Origin: Limnanthes douglasii subsp. nivea
Taxonomy: Eukaryota > Streptophyta > Magnoliopsida > Brassicales > Limnanthaceae
NCBI GenBank assembly: GCA_036936605.1
Contig: JAUPFV010000002.1
Coordinates: 128,510,376 to 128,574,375 of the forward strand
Length of the DNA: 64,000 nt
Direction: 5' to 3'
The notes beneath the pieces were generated by a model. The model was not told the DNA's origin. It saw nothing but the letters and a program-made list of their open reading frames with translations, and ran no database searches. Positions 35,050 to 46,920 of this stretch are shown here, piece by piece. The stretch's first letter is position 1. Each line of letters opens with the position of its first letter. The position numbers and the translations under genes were made by a program.

Positions 35050-37504
35050 AAATTTCATGGAGAATGATCAGCCCCTAACTGAGAATTAGACAAAACACAA
35101 AGTACTTTTGAACCACAAATACGAGATAATCGTATTCTGGCCAACATAGCTTTGTACTCTACTTCATTATTAGTAACAAGAAACATAAATTTAATAGATT
35201 GCTTAATTTCATCTTTATTTGGAACGGTCAACATAATACTATCCCCATTAATATCTATACCAGAAGATCCATCAACTCGAATGATCCATTCTTCATCTTT
35301 TAAATTATTTCTCGTCGTGGCTCATATTCTTCTATTTCATCTCTTTTTTCTTGAAACCTCGTTAATAAATTATACCATCGCTTGTACTTTTATTACTGTT
35401 CGTGGTTCAAACTTGATTTCATAATCACCTAAGTTAATTTACCACCTTGTTAATCTCCCGAAAACATTAGTTTTTTCTGAGCACACTTTTCAACAAAGTG
35501 AATGCCTAACAATAATGACACGAGCTTTAAAATACAACCGTATTTTTCTTGCAAAAACAATTAATCCATAAACTATTTTTTTTAAAATTTAAGTATATGG
35601 TTTTTGCATCAACCAATGTATTAATTATAAAATAAAGTGACTTTTGAACTCTATTATCGTCTCTTACTAATGACACATTAAAGTTAATTTAGATACTACC
35701 AGATATAAGAAATAAGATTTCATTTATTTGGTGTCATCAAAACTTCAGGTGAACTAAAAAATTGTTTCAAATCGTTAAATGATTTTGTACAATCCTCATT
35801 CCAAAAAAAATATTGTAGCTCTTCCTAAAATATCGAATAATGAAAGTTCTTTGTTTGATTCCTATTAAAATGAATATTGGCAACGCATGCAATATTCTTG
35901 TAAGATTTTGTAATTATTTGATTGAGTTTGGCGGAGACATTGTCAATCATGCTTCTAGTTGCCCGGGTAAAATTCAACTCATTGTTTGCTTATTATAAAA
36001 CCAAGAAATTTTCGCGACTTTACCCTAAAAAACATTTCAAATGATTCAATCTTAAATTGGATTTTCTTAAATTTGATGTTGATATATGCTCATGTGCCTC
36101 ATTTCTCTTTATTATCATATACTCTATATAAGCTTCTAAATTTTTGCCCAATGTTTTAGCAAAATTTAATTAATATGTCTCTGATATGTTGCCCCATCAT
36201 TTTTAAACCAAATGTCATTATCTTGTAACAACACAATCCTCTTTCCGTCGTGAACACATTATATTTTTCATCATTTGGATGTATTAATTTGATTATATCC
36301 TAAATAAGCATCCATGAAAGATAGATACTAATGACCAACTGTTACATCTACTAACTGATCAATTATATGCAAATGAAAAACATCTTTCAGACCAGCTCAG
36401 TTAAGATCAGTAAAATCAACACAAATCATCCATTCTCCATTTTTCTTATTTATTAATACTGGATTTGGTAACTGTGTTAGATATTTGATTATCTAATATG
36501 TCATACTTTAAATAGTCGATTAACTTTTTCTTAAACAATAGTTTATGATTTTTCAACGAAAAATACCTCTCTTTTTTACGGATAGGTCTTAATCTATTAT
36601 CTATTCATAATTCATGACAAATTACTGACCAACAAGCTATAGTTGTATCATAAATATTTCATGCAAAACTACCAAAACAGTTCTCCAATAATCTATTAAC
36701 TTATTCATAATCTATTCTTTTATCTATCCTCATATATTTACAAATTTACCTTCGGTTAATTCATAAATGTCTACTCTCTTTAACATATTAATTTTATTTA
36801 ACACTTCTCGTGCATAATCAATTTTACCATATTTTAACATTATAAGAGTTCACAATATTTTTCAGTAACCATGTCTCCCGGTAACTTTTGATCTTAAGAA
36901 ATTATTATATTTTCCGGTGCTAAAGATAAGGTATAAAACTTTTAGATGTTTGTTGGTTTCCTCAAATTATTCATATCCGTATGTTAAGTATATATATTTC
37001 AACAGACGAATGAAAAGATGACCTTACTAATACCGTTTTATGTAACCAAGGTCTTTCTAGAATTACATTATATGAAATTAGAGTTTCCACTATCATAAAC
37101 AATGTATTGACAATCTTTTCAAATTTATCGTTCCCGATGTTTACATCTCACTCAATCTCTCTTATACAGTTATTTGATGTTCCAACAAAACTTAACACAA
37201 AAATCAATTTTTTTAAATGGTAAAACATCAATCATTCAATCATAACTTGATTTGTGTAGTACGTTAATAGATCTTTTAATATCAATTAGTAATATAATAA
37301 AAATAACCTATTAATAAGAAGAGTTATCAATAATACATCCTCACGTCGAATCAATAATTCTAATAAATTTTCATTAGTAAATGATAGATTCAAAGCAAAA
37401 TCATCAACCAAATTTAAAAATGATTCATAAATTGAATTAACTGGCATATTTTCTACCAATAAAAATTCTCCTCCAAAAAATAGCACACAAACTTTTCCCG
37501 TCAA
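35050..37504 (-). pseudogene. pol remnants of element G (protease, RT, RNase H)
   Basis: Protease-like: LLELLIRREDVLLITLL near 37330 and VETLISYNVILERPWLHKT at 37100-37040. RT is only faintly visible (ATYQRLIN-like and KMKN stretches around 36200-36500). The second RNase H is clear at 35420-35090: WIIRVDGSSG and NNEVEYKAMLARIRLSRI, as in D. Many stops; no domain is intact. Confidence 0.6.
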
Positions 37505-37616
37505 ATCTTGAACAACAAAATTTTACAATTTTTTAATGAAAAGTGTTAACACATTCTTAAACTCTTAAGCTAGTCATTTATCTTTGGTAAAATGGATTTC
37601 TTTGAAAAAAAATATT

Positions 37617-37636
37617 CCCACAGACGGTGCCAAAAA
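37617..37636 (-). other. Primer-binding site of element G
   Basis: TTTTTGGCACCGTCTGTGGG on the minus strand. The TGGC-x-CCGTCTGTGGGA class is common in plant Ty3/gypsy elements and differs from the TTGGCGAC class of A1 and D, so G belongs to another family. Confidence 0.7.
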
Positions 37637-38080
37637 TGACAATGTAGTTTCCTTCGTGAAGAAAATACCTATAAGACTAAAAATTACCAAAAGTAATCTT
37701 ATTAATCAATCAATGAATTAAACCCTCTTAAAGTTATTGGAATTCTTAATTAAAAACATATATATACCTAAATTATAAGGATGAATTCCATGTGTATCTT
37801 GATTACACGTGTCAAATACCTATTACAAAAGACATGTAAAATTCATATTTTACCATTTAACTGTCATTTGCATGATAGTAATCTATTACATCTTCTTAAA
37901 TATATTCTAATATGTTAACGTTATCTGCATATTCAGTTAGAATTCAATTAATATAAAAAATCATTACTTGATACATTTGTTGTCATATATCTTATTGTAT
38001 TATTATGTTCTTTTACCGATAACATTAATGAAGTCTTTCACTAATATTTTGCCCATGCTTTCCTCAATGTTGTGTTATCA
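37637..38080 (-). repeat. 5' LTR of element G
   Basis: On the minus strand it begins TGATAACACAAC at 38080 and ends ...TTGTCA at 37637, directly before the primer site. 444 bp, with TG...CA ends. No second copy seen, so the length relies on the primer site and the E junction. Confidence 0.65.
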
Positions 38081-38830
38081 AAGCTTAATCCGAGCGTATT
38101 ACGTTAGTAAGAGTCTTTTGGATGCTGAAAAATATATTTGAAGTTACAAAAGTTGGTTTTAGCTTTGGTTACTGTTGCTCGGAAAATAAGACCTTATTAC
38201 CAAACTCATATTGTTGTAGTCAAAACTTCTCACCCTTTAAAAACTTGTATTACAAATACCTGATATATCTGAAAGAATGACTAAATAGTCCATGTAGGTA
38301 GGTGATTTTGACATGGAATTTGAGCCCATAAAAGCTATCAAAGCTCAAATTTTGACAGTTTTCTTTATGGAGTTTTATTATAAACGATTTGATATAAAAT
38401 CCGACGATAAAACATAAGAGAGAGAATGAAGAGTTCAGATCGACGATGGATCAAGTGTTTGAGGTTATGGGTGTGGTATCCAATTGATATCTCTAGATAT
38501 AATGATAATGTATCAAGTCATACTCTTCAATTTCTAAGTATCGAACAATGAGGCATAGTACGAAGCAACTTTGGCAGGTTTAAGGCTTACCCATATTTGT
38601 GGGGCCAGAACAGTCAGTCTGGTAAGTGATTACAACTTTTGATAAATCATGCATCAAGCCACTATGAGGCAAGGAAATATCATCTTTTCAAATATTTGAA
38701 GGAATTAAAAGGTTTAACAGTAGTTTTTGAAAGCATAAGATACAAACATGTTCATAGGCCTGATAATTATGTAGCTGATTTGTTCGCTATAATTACGTAT
38801 TCTGATGGGTATCCATGGATCATCACACAA
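38081..38830 (+). pseudogene. RNase H domains of element E
   Basis: Tail of the first RNase H: YYVSKSLLDAEKY near 38100 and PDISERMTK at about 38255. The second starts VQIDDGSSV at about 38435, with EYEATLAGLRLTHICGA-like residues at 38560-38600 and LVSDYNF near 38620. Several stops interrupt it. Dual RNase H is a Tat trait. Confidence 0.7.
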
Positions 38831-38984
38831 AAAATAATTTGATTATAAGAGGTTCAGAGCGGAATGAAGGGACTGATGAAGCTTTTCAAATTTCAACTAG
38901 TGACAAAAATGATTGGGGGTTCGATATCACAGAATTTTTAGTCAATAATGTGTTGTCAGTTGATAAATTGATGTCTACAAAAAT

Positions 38985-40130
38985 ATGTGTCAAATCTCAT
39001 GGTTATGTGGTCTTCAAAGAAATCTTATAAAAAAATATTTTAGCAGACCTATACTAAGATGTTTGGGGAAATATGAGTCAGAGATGATATTATCAGAATT
39101 GCACAATGAAGAAGAAGGGTATGCACATTGCGGCTATAAAAATTTGATACAAAGAGTACTTTTGGTAGGATATTATTGTCCCATGATCTCTTCTGATGCC
39201 AAAGAACTGGTTAAAATATGTGACACTTGCCAAAAGTTTGCTAATATAATTCATAAACGAAGGGTTCCTCTTGAATCTATATTTAAGGTATTACCATTTG
39301 ATCAATGGGGAATCGACCTCGTCGGACCATTACCAATGACATCTCGAGGACGACAGACGATAATTGTGGAACTAGATTATTTCTCAAAGTGGGTAGAGTC
39401 CGAACCACTAGCTGGAACAAGAGCCAATGATGTAATTAAGTTCATTATTTCAAATATATGTTGTCGTTATGGGATGTGAGGTAGATTACTATAGGTAATG
39501 AACCACAATTTAATAATAAAGAAATGAAGGGTTTTTGTTCTTCTCGAGGAATACAACAATGTTTTTCGGCTCTTTTCCATCCTATGGTGAATGGTCAAGT
39601 TAAGGTTACTAATCGCATAATCCTTGATGGATTAAAAAAGAATTTGGAAGGAAAATCGGGGAAGGGGCCGGATTATTGGCAGGAAGTCTTTTGGGCATAT
39701 TGAACTACGCCTCGAACTGTAACCTTAGAATCCCCGTTTGTATTAGTATATGGGGTGGATACGATAGTAACTTTTGAAGCTATTTTTCCATCATATCGTG
39801 CTACTGAATATTCCGAATACACTAACGATGAAAGAATGCAAATTAGATTGGATCTGATTAAAGAAAAAAAGAAGGCAAGCATAATTAATTTTTTTGTATT
39901 ACCAGACATTGATGATAAGTTGATATGCTTTAAAGTTCAAATGAAAAGAGTTCAAAATAGGAGACAAAAGTTTAAGAAATATATTTTTCCACACGAAAGA
40001 ATACACTTCAGAAAGTTGGGACCTAATTGGGAAGCCCCATACGCGGTAACAGAAAAAGTAAATGCGGGAACATATCGAATCAAAGATAAAGAATGAATAA
40101 ATCTCCAACACCCATGGAATATTGAATATT
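38985..40130 (+). pseudogene. Integrase of element E
   Basis: The zinc-binding region is readable: LHNEEEGYAHCG and GYYCPMISSDAKELVKICDTCQKFA with the C-x2-C pair. Catalytic core: QWGIDLVGPLPMTS with the first Asp. The second motif reads TIGNEPQF, so the second Asp is Gly. The Glu position in NGQVKVTNR is Lys. The open part runs 164 codons to a stop at 39477. The C-terminal part, 39755-40096, has LRKLGPNWEAPYAV-like residues (FRKLGPNWEAPYAV). Two of the three catalytic residues are lost. Confidence 0.85.
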
Positions 40131-40257
40131 TAAAACATGTCAAATATCGGAGGCATACTCTTTCTTACCCTGGTGGCGCAGGAAGGTTTTAATGAGGTTC
40201 CCTATTAGCCGACCCATATATATATATAAAATTATTTTGCCATCTTAGAAATTATCT

Positions 40258-40545
40258 AACTATTAATTTTGAACCTAAAGGGTCTTCCAACAAAATCTAG
40301 TCTCTAACTATTAATTTTAGACCTAAAGAGTCTTCCACCAAAAGTTGGTCTCTAATTATTAATTTTGGACATAAAGGGTCTTCCAACAAAAGTTGATCTC
40401 TAACTATTAATGTTGGACCTAAAAGAGTCTTCCAAGAAAATTTGGTATACAATTATTAATTTTTGACCTAAAGGGTATTTCAACAAAATTTTGTTTATAA
40501 CTATTAATTTTGGACTTAATAGAGTTTTCTAACAAAAGTTGTTAT
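40258..40545 (+). repeat. 48-bp tandem array after pol in element E
   Basis: Six units with starts (TATTAAT) at 40261, 40309, 40357, 40405, 40454 and 40502, a period of 48 bp with one 49. Unit core: TTTTGGACCTAAAGGGTCTTCCAACAAAA-type sequence. Diverged by about 15-20%. Same position as the repeats of D. Confidence 0.9.
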
Positions 40546-40699
40546 ATATAAAGAAGAAAATCTGATGGTCATTAATAGATGATGCCTCGACTATATGAGG
40601 TCTTTACAAAAATTCCTTAAACAAACGTGATGACTTCAAAAAAAACTTGATACAAAGTTAGGATATGAAAACACTTGAAACTTTCTTTTACTCCGAAAG

Positions 40700-43200
40700 G
40701 GATCCGAATGGATCATCGTCCAAAGATTCATAAGAACTTCCATCATCGTCCAAAGAAACCCCTGCTTGACAATATTCGATGGGAACAAGACTCCAAAAAT
40801 TACTCAACTTCAAATTAGGGTAACGTTCATGAATCTCCAAAACTAAAGCAGACTTGACTTTCAGTCCCTCGCATCAACTTCAGAAACACATTTGGCAGCA
40901 TAGGCTTCAAAAACTGTTTTTGATCAGTTTTAGCTTGGATCTTGAGAGCCTAGATTTCTTTTAAGGCTTTCTCCAAATCATCAATAGCTCGTTCAAAGTA
41001 TGATGAGCTCTTATCATACCCCTTAGTGTAAGCCTTGATGAGTGAATCCTTCATGACGTTTTGCTCAGAGTAAAGATCTTTTTCTTCCTGATAACACTTT
41101 TTAGAAATCATGATATAAGCTTCTGCACAAGTGAGCTTCTCGTAAATCGCATCAGCCTACTTTTGAAGTGTGGTGAATCCTTGTTCAAGTTCCTCGACTT
41201 TTAATTTCGACGTCAGAACTTCTGATTAATAATTATTATTTCGATCTCTCAAAGATCGTACTTTCTTTTCAGGGATAACTTCGAATCGAATAATTTATGG
41301 ATTCGAAGGGAGAATACATCATTAGTAAAGATTTGGAATGACTCGGATGAGAAGCCAGCTTTGGGCGAGACAACCATCGAGGTATTATCCTATTGAGAAA
41401 TATTACCTTCATTTTCTTGAATGACCAGATCTTCATTTAGAATCTGAGAGGAACCTGAATCAATGGTATTTTTTATGAGAATGGCAAGTTAGGATCAACA
41501 ACTTCATTCTTTGTTGACGTGTATTTTTAGGAAACGATGTTTTTGTCTTTTTGTATATCTTTCTTCATTTCATGTTAATATTTTTTTGGGAAGATGACCT
41601 TGAGATGATATTTTGGAATCTTTTTTCCCATAAGAGTTATTTTCTCGACATGAGCATCAGTGTCCTGGGCTACCAGGCCATACATCTCTAGGGCTTCATC
41701 AGTCTTCGAAACATCACCAATATTTTTCTTGCGATGCCTTCAAGCTCTAGCCCTCGTAGGTAGAAAGACAAGTACATATGGAGCTTTTAATCTATTTAAC
41801 ACATCGTTCTGAGTATGAGGAACCATGAGGTCTTATAAAGACACACTTTTATATGGATCAACCTTCCATAGATGGGTCTTAGCAAGATTGGTTGGAGTGA
41901 AGCAACAATGAAATTTGTTGGACCAAGAAGTTTTAGCCCATCAACTCAATTTTTCAAAAATTTGCGTAGCTTCGGGTACATGCTCTACGAATGGTTTGGA
42001 CACCCATGTCATTTATTTTTTTAACAATAGAAGACACTTGATGAGAATAATGAAGATAAAAATAAAATAAAAATTGAATAAGCAAGTACCCATGTTTGTT
42101 CATTTTATGGACAATTGTGTGGTTTTTTAGGTGTTGCTTCAGATCCCGTCTCCAAAGGATTATAGAAAAATAAAAATCATTGTTTCTATTTCTTGTCATC
42201 TTAAGCAGATCATTCAAGATTTTCCATATATTATGAAGTGTTAAAGAATGGAATAGAAAATAAGGATTATTTGTAACCCTGGTAGGACCGATGAATTGTT
42301 CCATCAAAGATCCAACCCTAGATATCATGGTGGCAATTATACAAGCCATCAAATTAAACCATATATTAGGCCCATCTCGGGTTGGACACTTGTTGATCAA
42401 CTCAAAATATATGACCAAGGAAGGATCCAAAGGAAATCAGAGCCCCAAATTCAAAATTTTCGAATAAATAATAAGCTCGTGATCTTGAATTGATAAAAAA
42501 CTTTCCCCTACCGTAAAAAATCGGATGATGATCGAAGTAGGGATTCCCTATCGGGCCCTCAGCTTAGTCTTTTCGGACGCATCATAATATTTATATTTAA
42601 TCTTATAAAAGGCTAAAATATGTTTAATTTGAACAATCCAGGAGGTTGTTGCCAATGAGAGCTTCGATATATAAAAGAAGTTGAATAGAATCTTCCTTCG
42701 ATATGGAATTATTTTTCAGAGAAGAGCTTTCTTAAGCGATATAAGGGCTTGAAACCATTGACTATTCTTCCTCACTAGAATGTGGTGCCTTAGATTTCCC
42801 AGCATCAACAATGTTTTTGTCTTCACTTATAGGATCTTCAATTCAGTCACTTGACTCCACTTCTTGAATGGGTTAATGGATATTTTCGTTATAGGAGCCA
42901 CAATAATCTACGATGAGGGGCTTCCAGAGTAGGACATGGAGTGGTTTGCGGTATAACAGATGGAGTAGTCGGAATATCTGATGGGGTTTTGGTATGAGCT
43001 TTTCTCACATGTTTATAAATTCGTTTTCGCTTCGAATCGTTGCCTTTGAGTATCCAACGTGTATTTTTTATCACCTATTGTAGTATAGTCATTCTTGACG
43101 ATTACCGAGCAAGTCTGAATGAGGGGGGAGGGGGGGGGGGTTGAGGAATAATATTTGATAGATAGGTTGTTTGAGATATATCGTTTATTGGAGGCCACCT
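40700..43200 (-). pseudogene. Antisense extra ORF of element E
   Basis: Opposite to gag-pol. N-terminal, Pro/Ser/Thr-rich parts at 43198-42889 (several frames). The globular block at 42430-41954 starts MDPSLVIYFELINKCPT, then WFNLMACIIATMI and LMEQF, clearly alike to D (MDPEIVRYFHL...) and A2 (LEPIIVEYFELLNICPT). Coiled-coil-like Lys/Glu/Leu-rich sequence at about 41280-40850 would be the tail. Broken by stops and shifts. Role unknown; extra ORFs in this place and orientation are known from Tat elements. Confidence 0.6.
43121..43140 (+). repeat. Poly-G tract
   Basis: Twenty bases: GAGGGGGGAGGGGGGGGGGG. Opposite strand would be C-rich and coding for prolines in the antisense ORF. Confidence 0.9.
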
Positions 43201-43883
43201 ACATTGATATGTGGTAACAAGTGGTTGTGGTTCTGGTTTGACATATAATCCAGTATCTTGCCTTTTCGGTTTTTTTACTTATAGAAAACCACTATAAAAT
43301 AGGAAATCCTTTAGGCATAAACTGCATAATAAAATTTTGGAAGGATGCCTTGAGAATTAGCAAGCAACCCGATGATTTTTTTTTGTAAAATCTCTCTCCA
43401 AAATTTTATGTGTGAAGACAATGAACACATGTTGGGTTATTTATTGAAGAGTATTGGGCTTTAGTAAACTTCAAGTCCAGAAGCTTCTAGAGATGTTTTC
43501 ATAGGGGTAACGAGTGCGTAGGATATGAGGTAATGAGTGCCCAATGTAGCAGTGCACCGCTTCAGGTCACTTCCATGACAGGTCGAAAGGCATGCGTCGA
43601 TCATGGCAGTCACCAACTGACGTCACGCCCAAAACATGATGCGCTCTTTGTGTAAGAGATTTTCTGACGACACGATAAAAAATATTAGAGGACACATTGT
43701 AATAGCAACCATCTGACACGCGTTAAAAAACAAAGAGAATTCTTCTACAACAAAGCCAATAAAATTGGATGAGATTTAGCAATAACATTGTAAGTCCGAT
43801 GAGAGAAATATCGCCGGATAAATTTGAAGCGTTTACAAGCTACAGTTCTCGCTTGAACATCTTCACAAGGACTCAAGGGCTAC

Positions 43884-44235
43884 TGACAAGGGAAATATTA
43901 TAAGTGAAAAATGAGATCGGTAAAATAAAAGAACAATTTGGTGTAAAGAAATCTCATAAGAGAAGTACGACAATTGTGTCGTATTAATGGATCTTTTTGT
44001 ATTAATTATAATGTTAGAAAAATGACCACAATTAGTTATTCATTAAACGTATGAGGCTTATAGTATGTACTATAAAAGGACAGTTACTCTCATTCATTAG
44101 ATGTATGGGGCTCATGGTATGTATTATAAAAGGAGAGTTATTCTCATAGAAAAATGTGATTTAATTTTTAGCCGAATAAATACATTTTGCCAATTTATGT
44201 CTCTAGAATTTACTCCTCCAAACTTTAATTTACAA
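43884..44235 (+). repeat. 3' LTR of element E
   Basis: Begins TGACAAGGG after a purine-rich tract (AAGGACTCAAGGGCTAC at 43867). Contains an internal near-repeat of about 60 bp (GTATGAGGCTTATAGTATGTACTATAAAAGG at 44049 and again at 44103) and TATAAAAG boxes. The right end is approximate because no 5' copy is in the window. Confidence 0.55.
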
Positions 44236-44539
44236 CCAAAACTACTAGCTAAATAATATTTAGAACGATCAATATTATATTATTCTTAAAGCATGCCAAA
44301 GAGAATCGACTAATTTGATAAATTTAGATAATATTTTGATACTCTTATCCATTTAGATTACCAAATAATACAACATAATTTTTATAATTAAATTAAATAT
44401 TTAATTTTCAAATAGACTAGAAAAATAAAGATATATTTTAAAAATAGTTACAAATATATCTATAAAAAGTTATGCTAATATATACGAACAACACACCAAC
44501 TATTAGTAAATTATTCACCAAAAAACTAGAAAAAAACTA

Positions 44540-44783
44540 CTCCTTATGTTTCATAATATAAATCTTTCTAGACAAATTTTTTTATTTTATAATATATGTC
44601 GTTTTCATTTTCCAATGCAACAATCATTATATATATTTTATTTCCAACCAATAAAATAGTTAACATTCTGCACAAATTATTAGCTCCACTAATCAAATTT
44701 GTCCTTTTTTTATACTTTCAAAATTATTATTGCTTTTCTTACTTGAAAAACTTTGAAAGACTTATATTATAAAGCGGAGGAAA
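44540..44783. mobile_element. Stowaway-like MITE, 244 bp, TA target
   Basis: Ends CTCCTTATGTTTCATAATA and, on the other strand, TTTCCTCCGCTTTATAATA, followed by TAAATCTTTC / TAAGTCTTTC. TA dinucleotides flank it at 44538-44539 and 44784-44785. The ends resemble the CTCCCTCCGT-type termini of plant Stowaway elements. No coding capacity. Confidence 0.7.
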
Positions 44784-45147
44784 TATTAGTAAATGTTTTT
44801 ATACATAATCGCTATATGTGTTATCCAGCTGAAGGGTTAATCACAAAATCTTAAAATTTATAATGTTGGCAGCACGATAAACTATATATTAGGCAGCTAG
44901 TTCTATCAATGTTTATATATATATGATAAAACAAAAATATATTCTATACATGCATATACAAAATAATATTATAATACTCGTAGGAAACGTGCATGCTGGT
45001 GTGCTCTTAAATCTTTAGTATTGGTATGTTCTAATGCTATAGGCTATATAACGTTGCTATCAAATCTCCATTCTATAATTTTGGCTATAGTAAATACAGC
45101 ATTCGACCCAAAATTAAACTATAATATATTGAATAAGGAAAATGGCA

Positions 45148-46558
45148 AGGCTAAAAAAAATTACATATTTTTATGGATCTTACATCGCTAGATCTCTCAT
45201 CAAATTTTGGACAAATTTGTCCATCGTTAGAAAACCTAAGTATAAAAGCATTTTATAAATCCCTCACCATATTTTTCCTCCTTTTCTTTCAATCTCTCTC
45301 AAAACCTCTCAAGCACAAAATTTTTATTGAAAATTAAAGCGTAATTTTTGAAAAATCTGAATCCATAACAACATTAAGATAAACCATACAAGCCTTCCAC
45401 TATAAACCTTCCACTATAATTTTTTTAAGATTTCATTGTGTTTAAGTGGTACAAAATTAGGTTTTTCGATTATGTTTTTAAAAGCATGATTTTGGCATAA
45501 TTTTAGGCTTCGTTTTCATAGATTAGTGTTGTAGAGTTGTTTGTTACATGAAAAGTCGTCGATTTGGTTTCAATTTTGTTGTAAATTATGGCGTTTAGAT
45601 AGATCAAGGGTTTGACTGTGTGCATGTGTTCGTCGCAAGATATCGTGCTACCAAATTTGTTTTGGTGTCACGAAATTGCGACCATAATGGTACTTCTCGC
45701 ATGCGACTAGGATGGATACTTGTCGCAAAACCCATTTATTATCTAATTAAAAATTTGACAAAACCCATTTATTATCTAATTAGAAATTTAAAATGTATAC
45801 GAAGACTTTAAAACGTAAACTATATAATATAAAATTTAATTTAGAAATTTTAATTAATCTTTAACCGTTAATAAGTTAATAAATATATACGAAGAATTAT
45901 CATATTTCAAAATTATTGGAAATTTATTACCATCAAGAAATATTCACTTTTACCCTTTTTTAGTCTTTAAACTCCATTTTCTTCTATTTTAAAATAATTA
46001 AATAGAATTATTTGTTTCTATTTGTTTCTTTATATCTATTATCTAATTAGATTTTAATTTTTTTTAATTAAAATGGGCTTTGTTGCACGCGACAAGTACC
46101 CATCCTGGTCGCATGCGACAAGTACCATCATGGTCGCAATTTCGTGCGACCAAAACAGATTGGTAGCACGATATCGTGCGACGAACACCTGCACACAACC
46201 AACCCTAGATTTGTCTAAACACCACAATTTCTAACAAAATCGAAACCAAATCGACGATTTTGCGTGTAACAAACAACTTTACAACATTAATTCATGAAAA
46301 CAAAGCCTAAAATCATACTTTTAAAAACAAAATCGGTTTTTATGGATTTGAGTTGTAAAATATTTGTTTTAGGGTATTAAATAATTAGGGTTTAGAGTAA
46401 TTTCTGGGGGTTTTCAAATTTTAGACAATTTTATAGAGTAAATAGCATGATTGTAATTAGTTAAGGTGAAAATGATAATTTAGAAAATTCAAGTTTGAAA
46501 AAAAAGAAAGGATAGAATGAGAGATCTATCAAAATGTGGTTTTTTTTAGCCAAACCCT
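45148..46558. mobile_element. 1.4-kb inverted-repeat element (MULE-like or foldback)
   Basis: The two arms (45148-45745 and 46558-46065, inverted) both begin GGCTAAAAAAAA. They are most alike in the inner 280 bp: 45465-45745 against 46345-46065. The inner ends carry many GTCGCA/TGCGAC motifs, including GTCGCATGCGAC-type palindromes. The centre (45746-46064) is AT-rich. No transposase. Long imperfect arms suggest a non-autonomous Mutator-like or foldback element; a 9-bp TSD is not convincing (AAATGGCAA / AAACCCTAA). Confidence 0.65.
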
Positions 46559-46819
46559 AAAGAAAAACATAAACTAAAATTGATTTAAGTCTTAAGAAAT
46601 TTTAACGGTTAAGTCAAAAGAACTTTGAATTGAAATGTCCAATTTCGAAACGGTGGAGAACAGATACACTGTTACTGCTGTTATAGTAACAAAAATCGGT
46701 ATAAACCAATAGAAATACAGCTAAAAGCCTACAAAAGAATAATGCAAATATTATGAAAACGACAAAATCAAACTGATTTTATAACGAAAACGACAAAAAT
46801 GATAACAGATTAAATATTT

Positions 46820-46827
46820 TATATAAA
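46820..46827 (+). promoter_or_regulatory. TATA box of the F-box gene
   Basis: TATATAAA about 95 bp before the chosen ATG. Expected transcription start is near 46850. Confidence 0.5.
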
Positions 46828-46920
46828 CAACAAATGAAGATTTCCATAATCGTAGTACATCAACTTTACTATCTTTTCCCTCTTTCTCTGGGAAAGATAA
46901 AATATTATTTAAACTTTGAA

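Larger units (their letters stand above)
32500..38080 (-). mobile_element. Tat-lineage retrotransposon G, gag deleted, heavily decayed
   Basis: Minus strand: 5' LTR (38080-37637), primer site, protease almost directly after it, RT and RNase H remnants to about 35050, diverged repeats (34000-34620), then plus-strand (antisense) ORF remnants at 32500-33940. gag is missing: only about 130 bp separate the primer site from protease-like sequence. No integrase was recognised and no 3' LTR found. Its LTR abuts element E pol at 38080/38081, which suggests insertion into E. The left limit is a guess. Confidence 0.65.
38081..44235 (+). mobile_element. Tat-lineage retrotransposon E, 5' half missing
   Basis: Plus strand from within RNase H to the 3' LTR: first RNase H tail (38090-38390), second RNase H (38430-38830), integrase (38985-40130), 48-bp tandem repeats, antisense ORF region (40700-43200), polypurine tract and LTR from 43884. 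The left edge is the G LTR. gag, protease and RT are not found left of G, so they are deleted or too decayed. Confidence 0.8.

Noticed and set aside
46834..46920. Upstream in-frame ATG for the F-box gene
   Set aside because: It lies only 7 bp after a TATATAAA box, before any plausible transcription start, and the added residues do not fit the family N-terminus.
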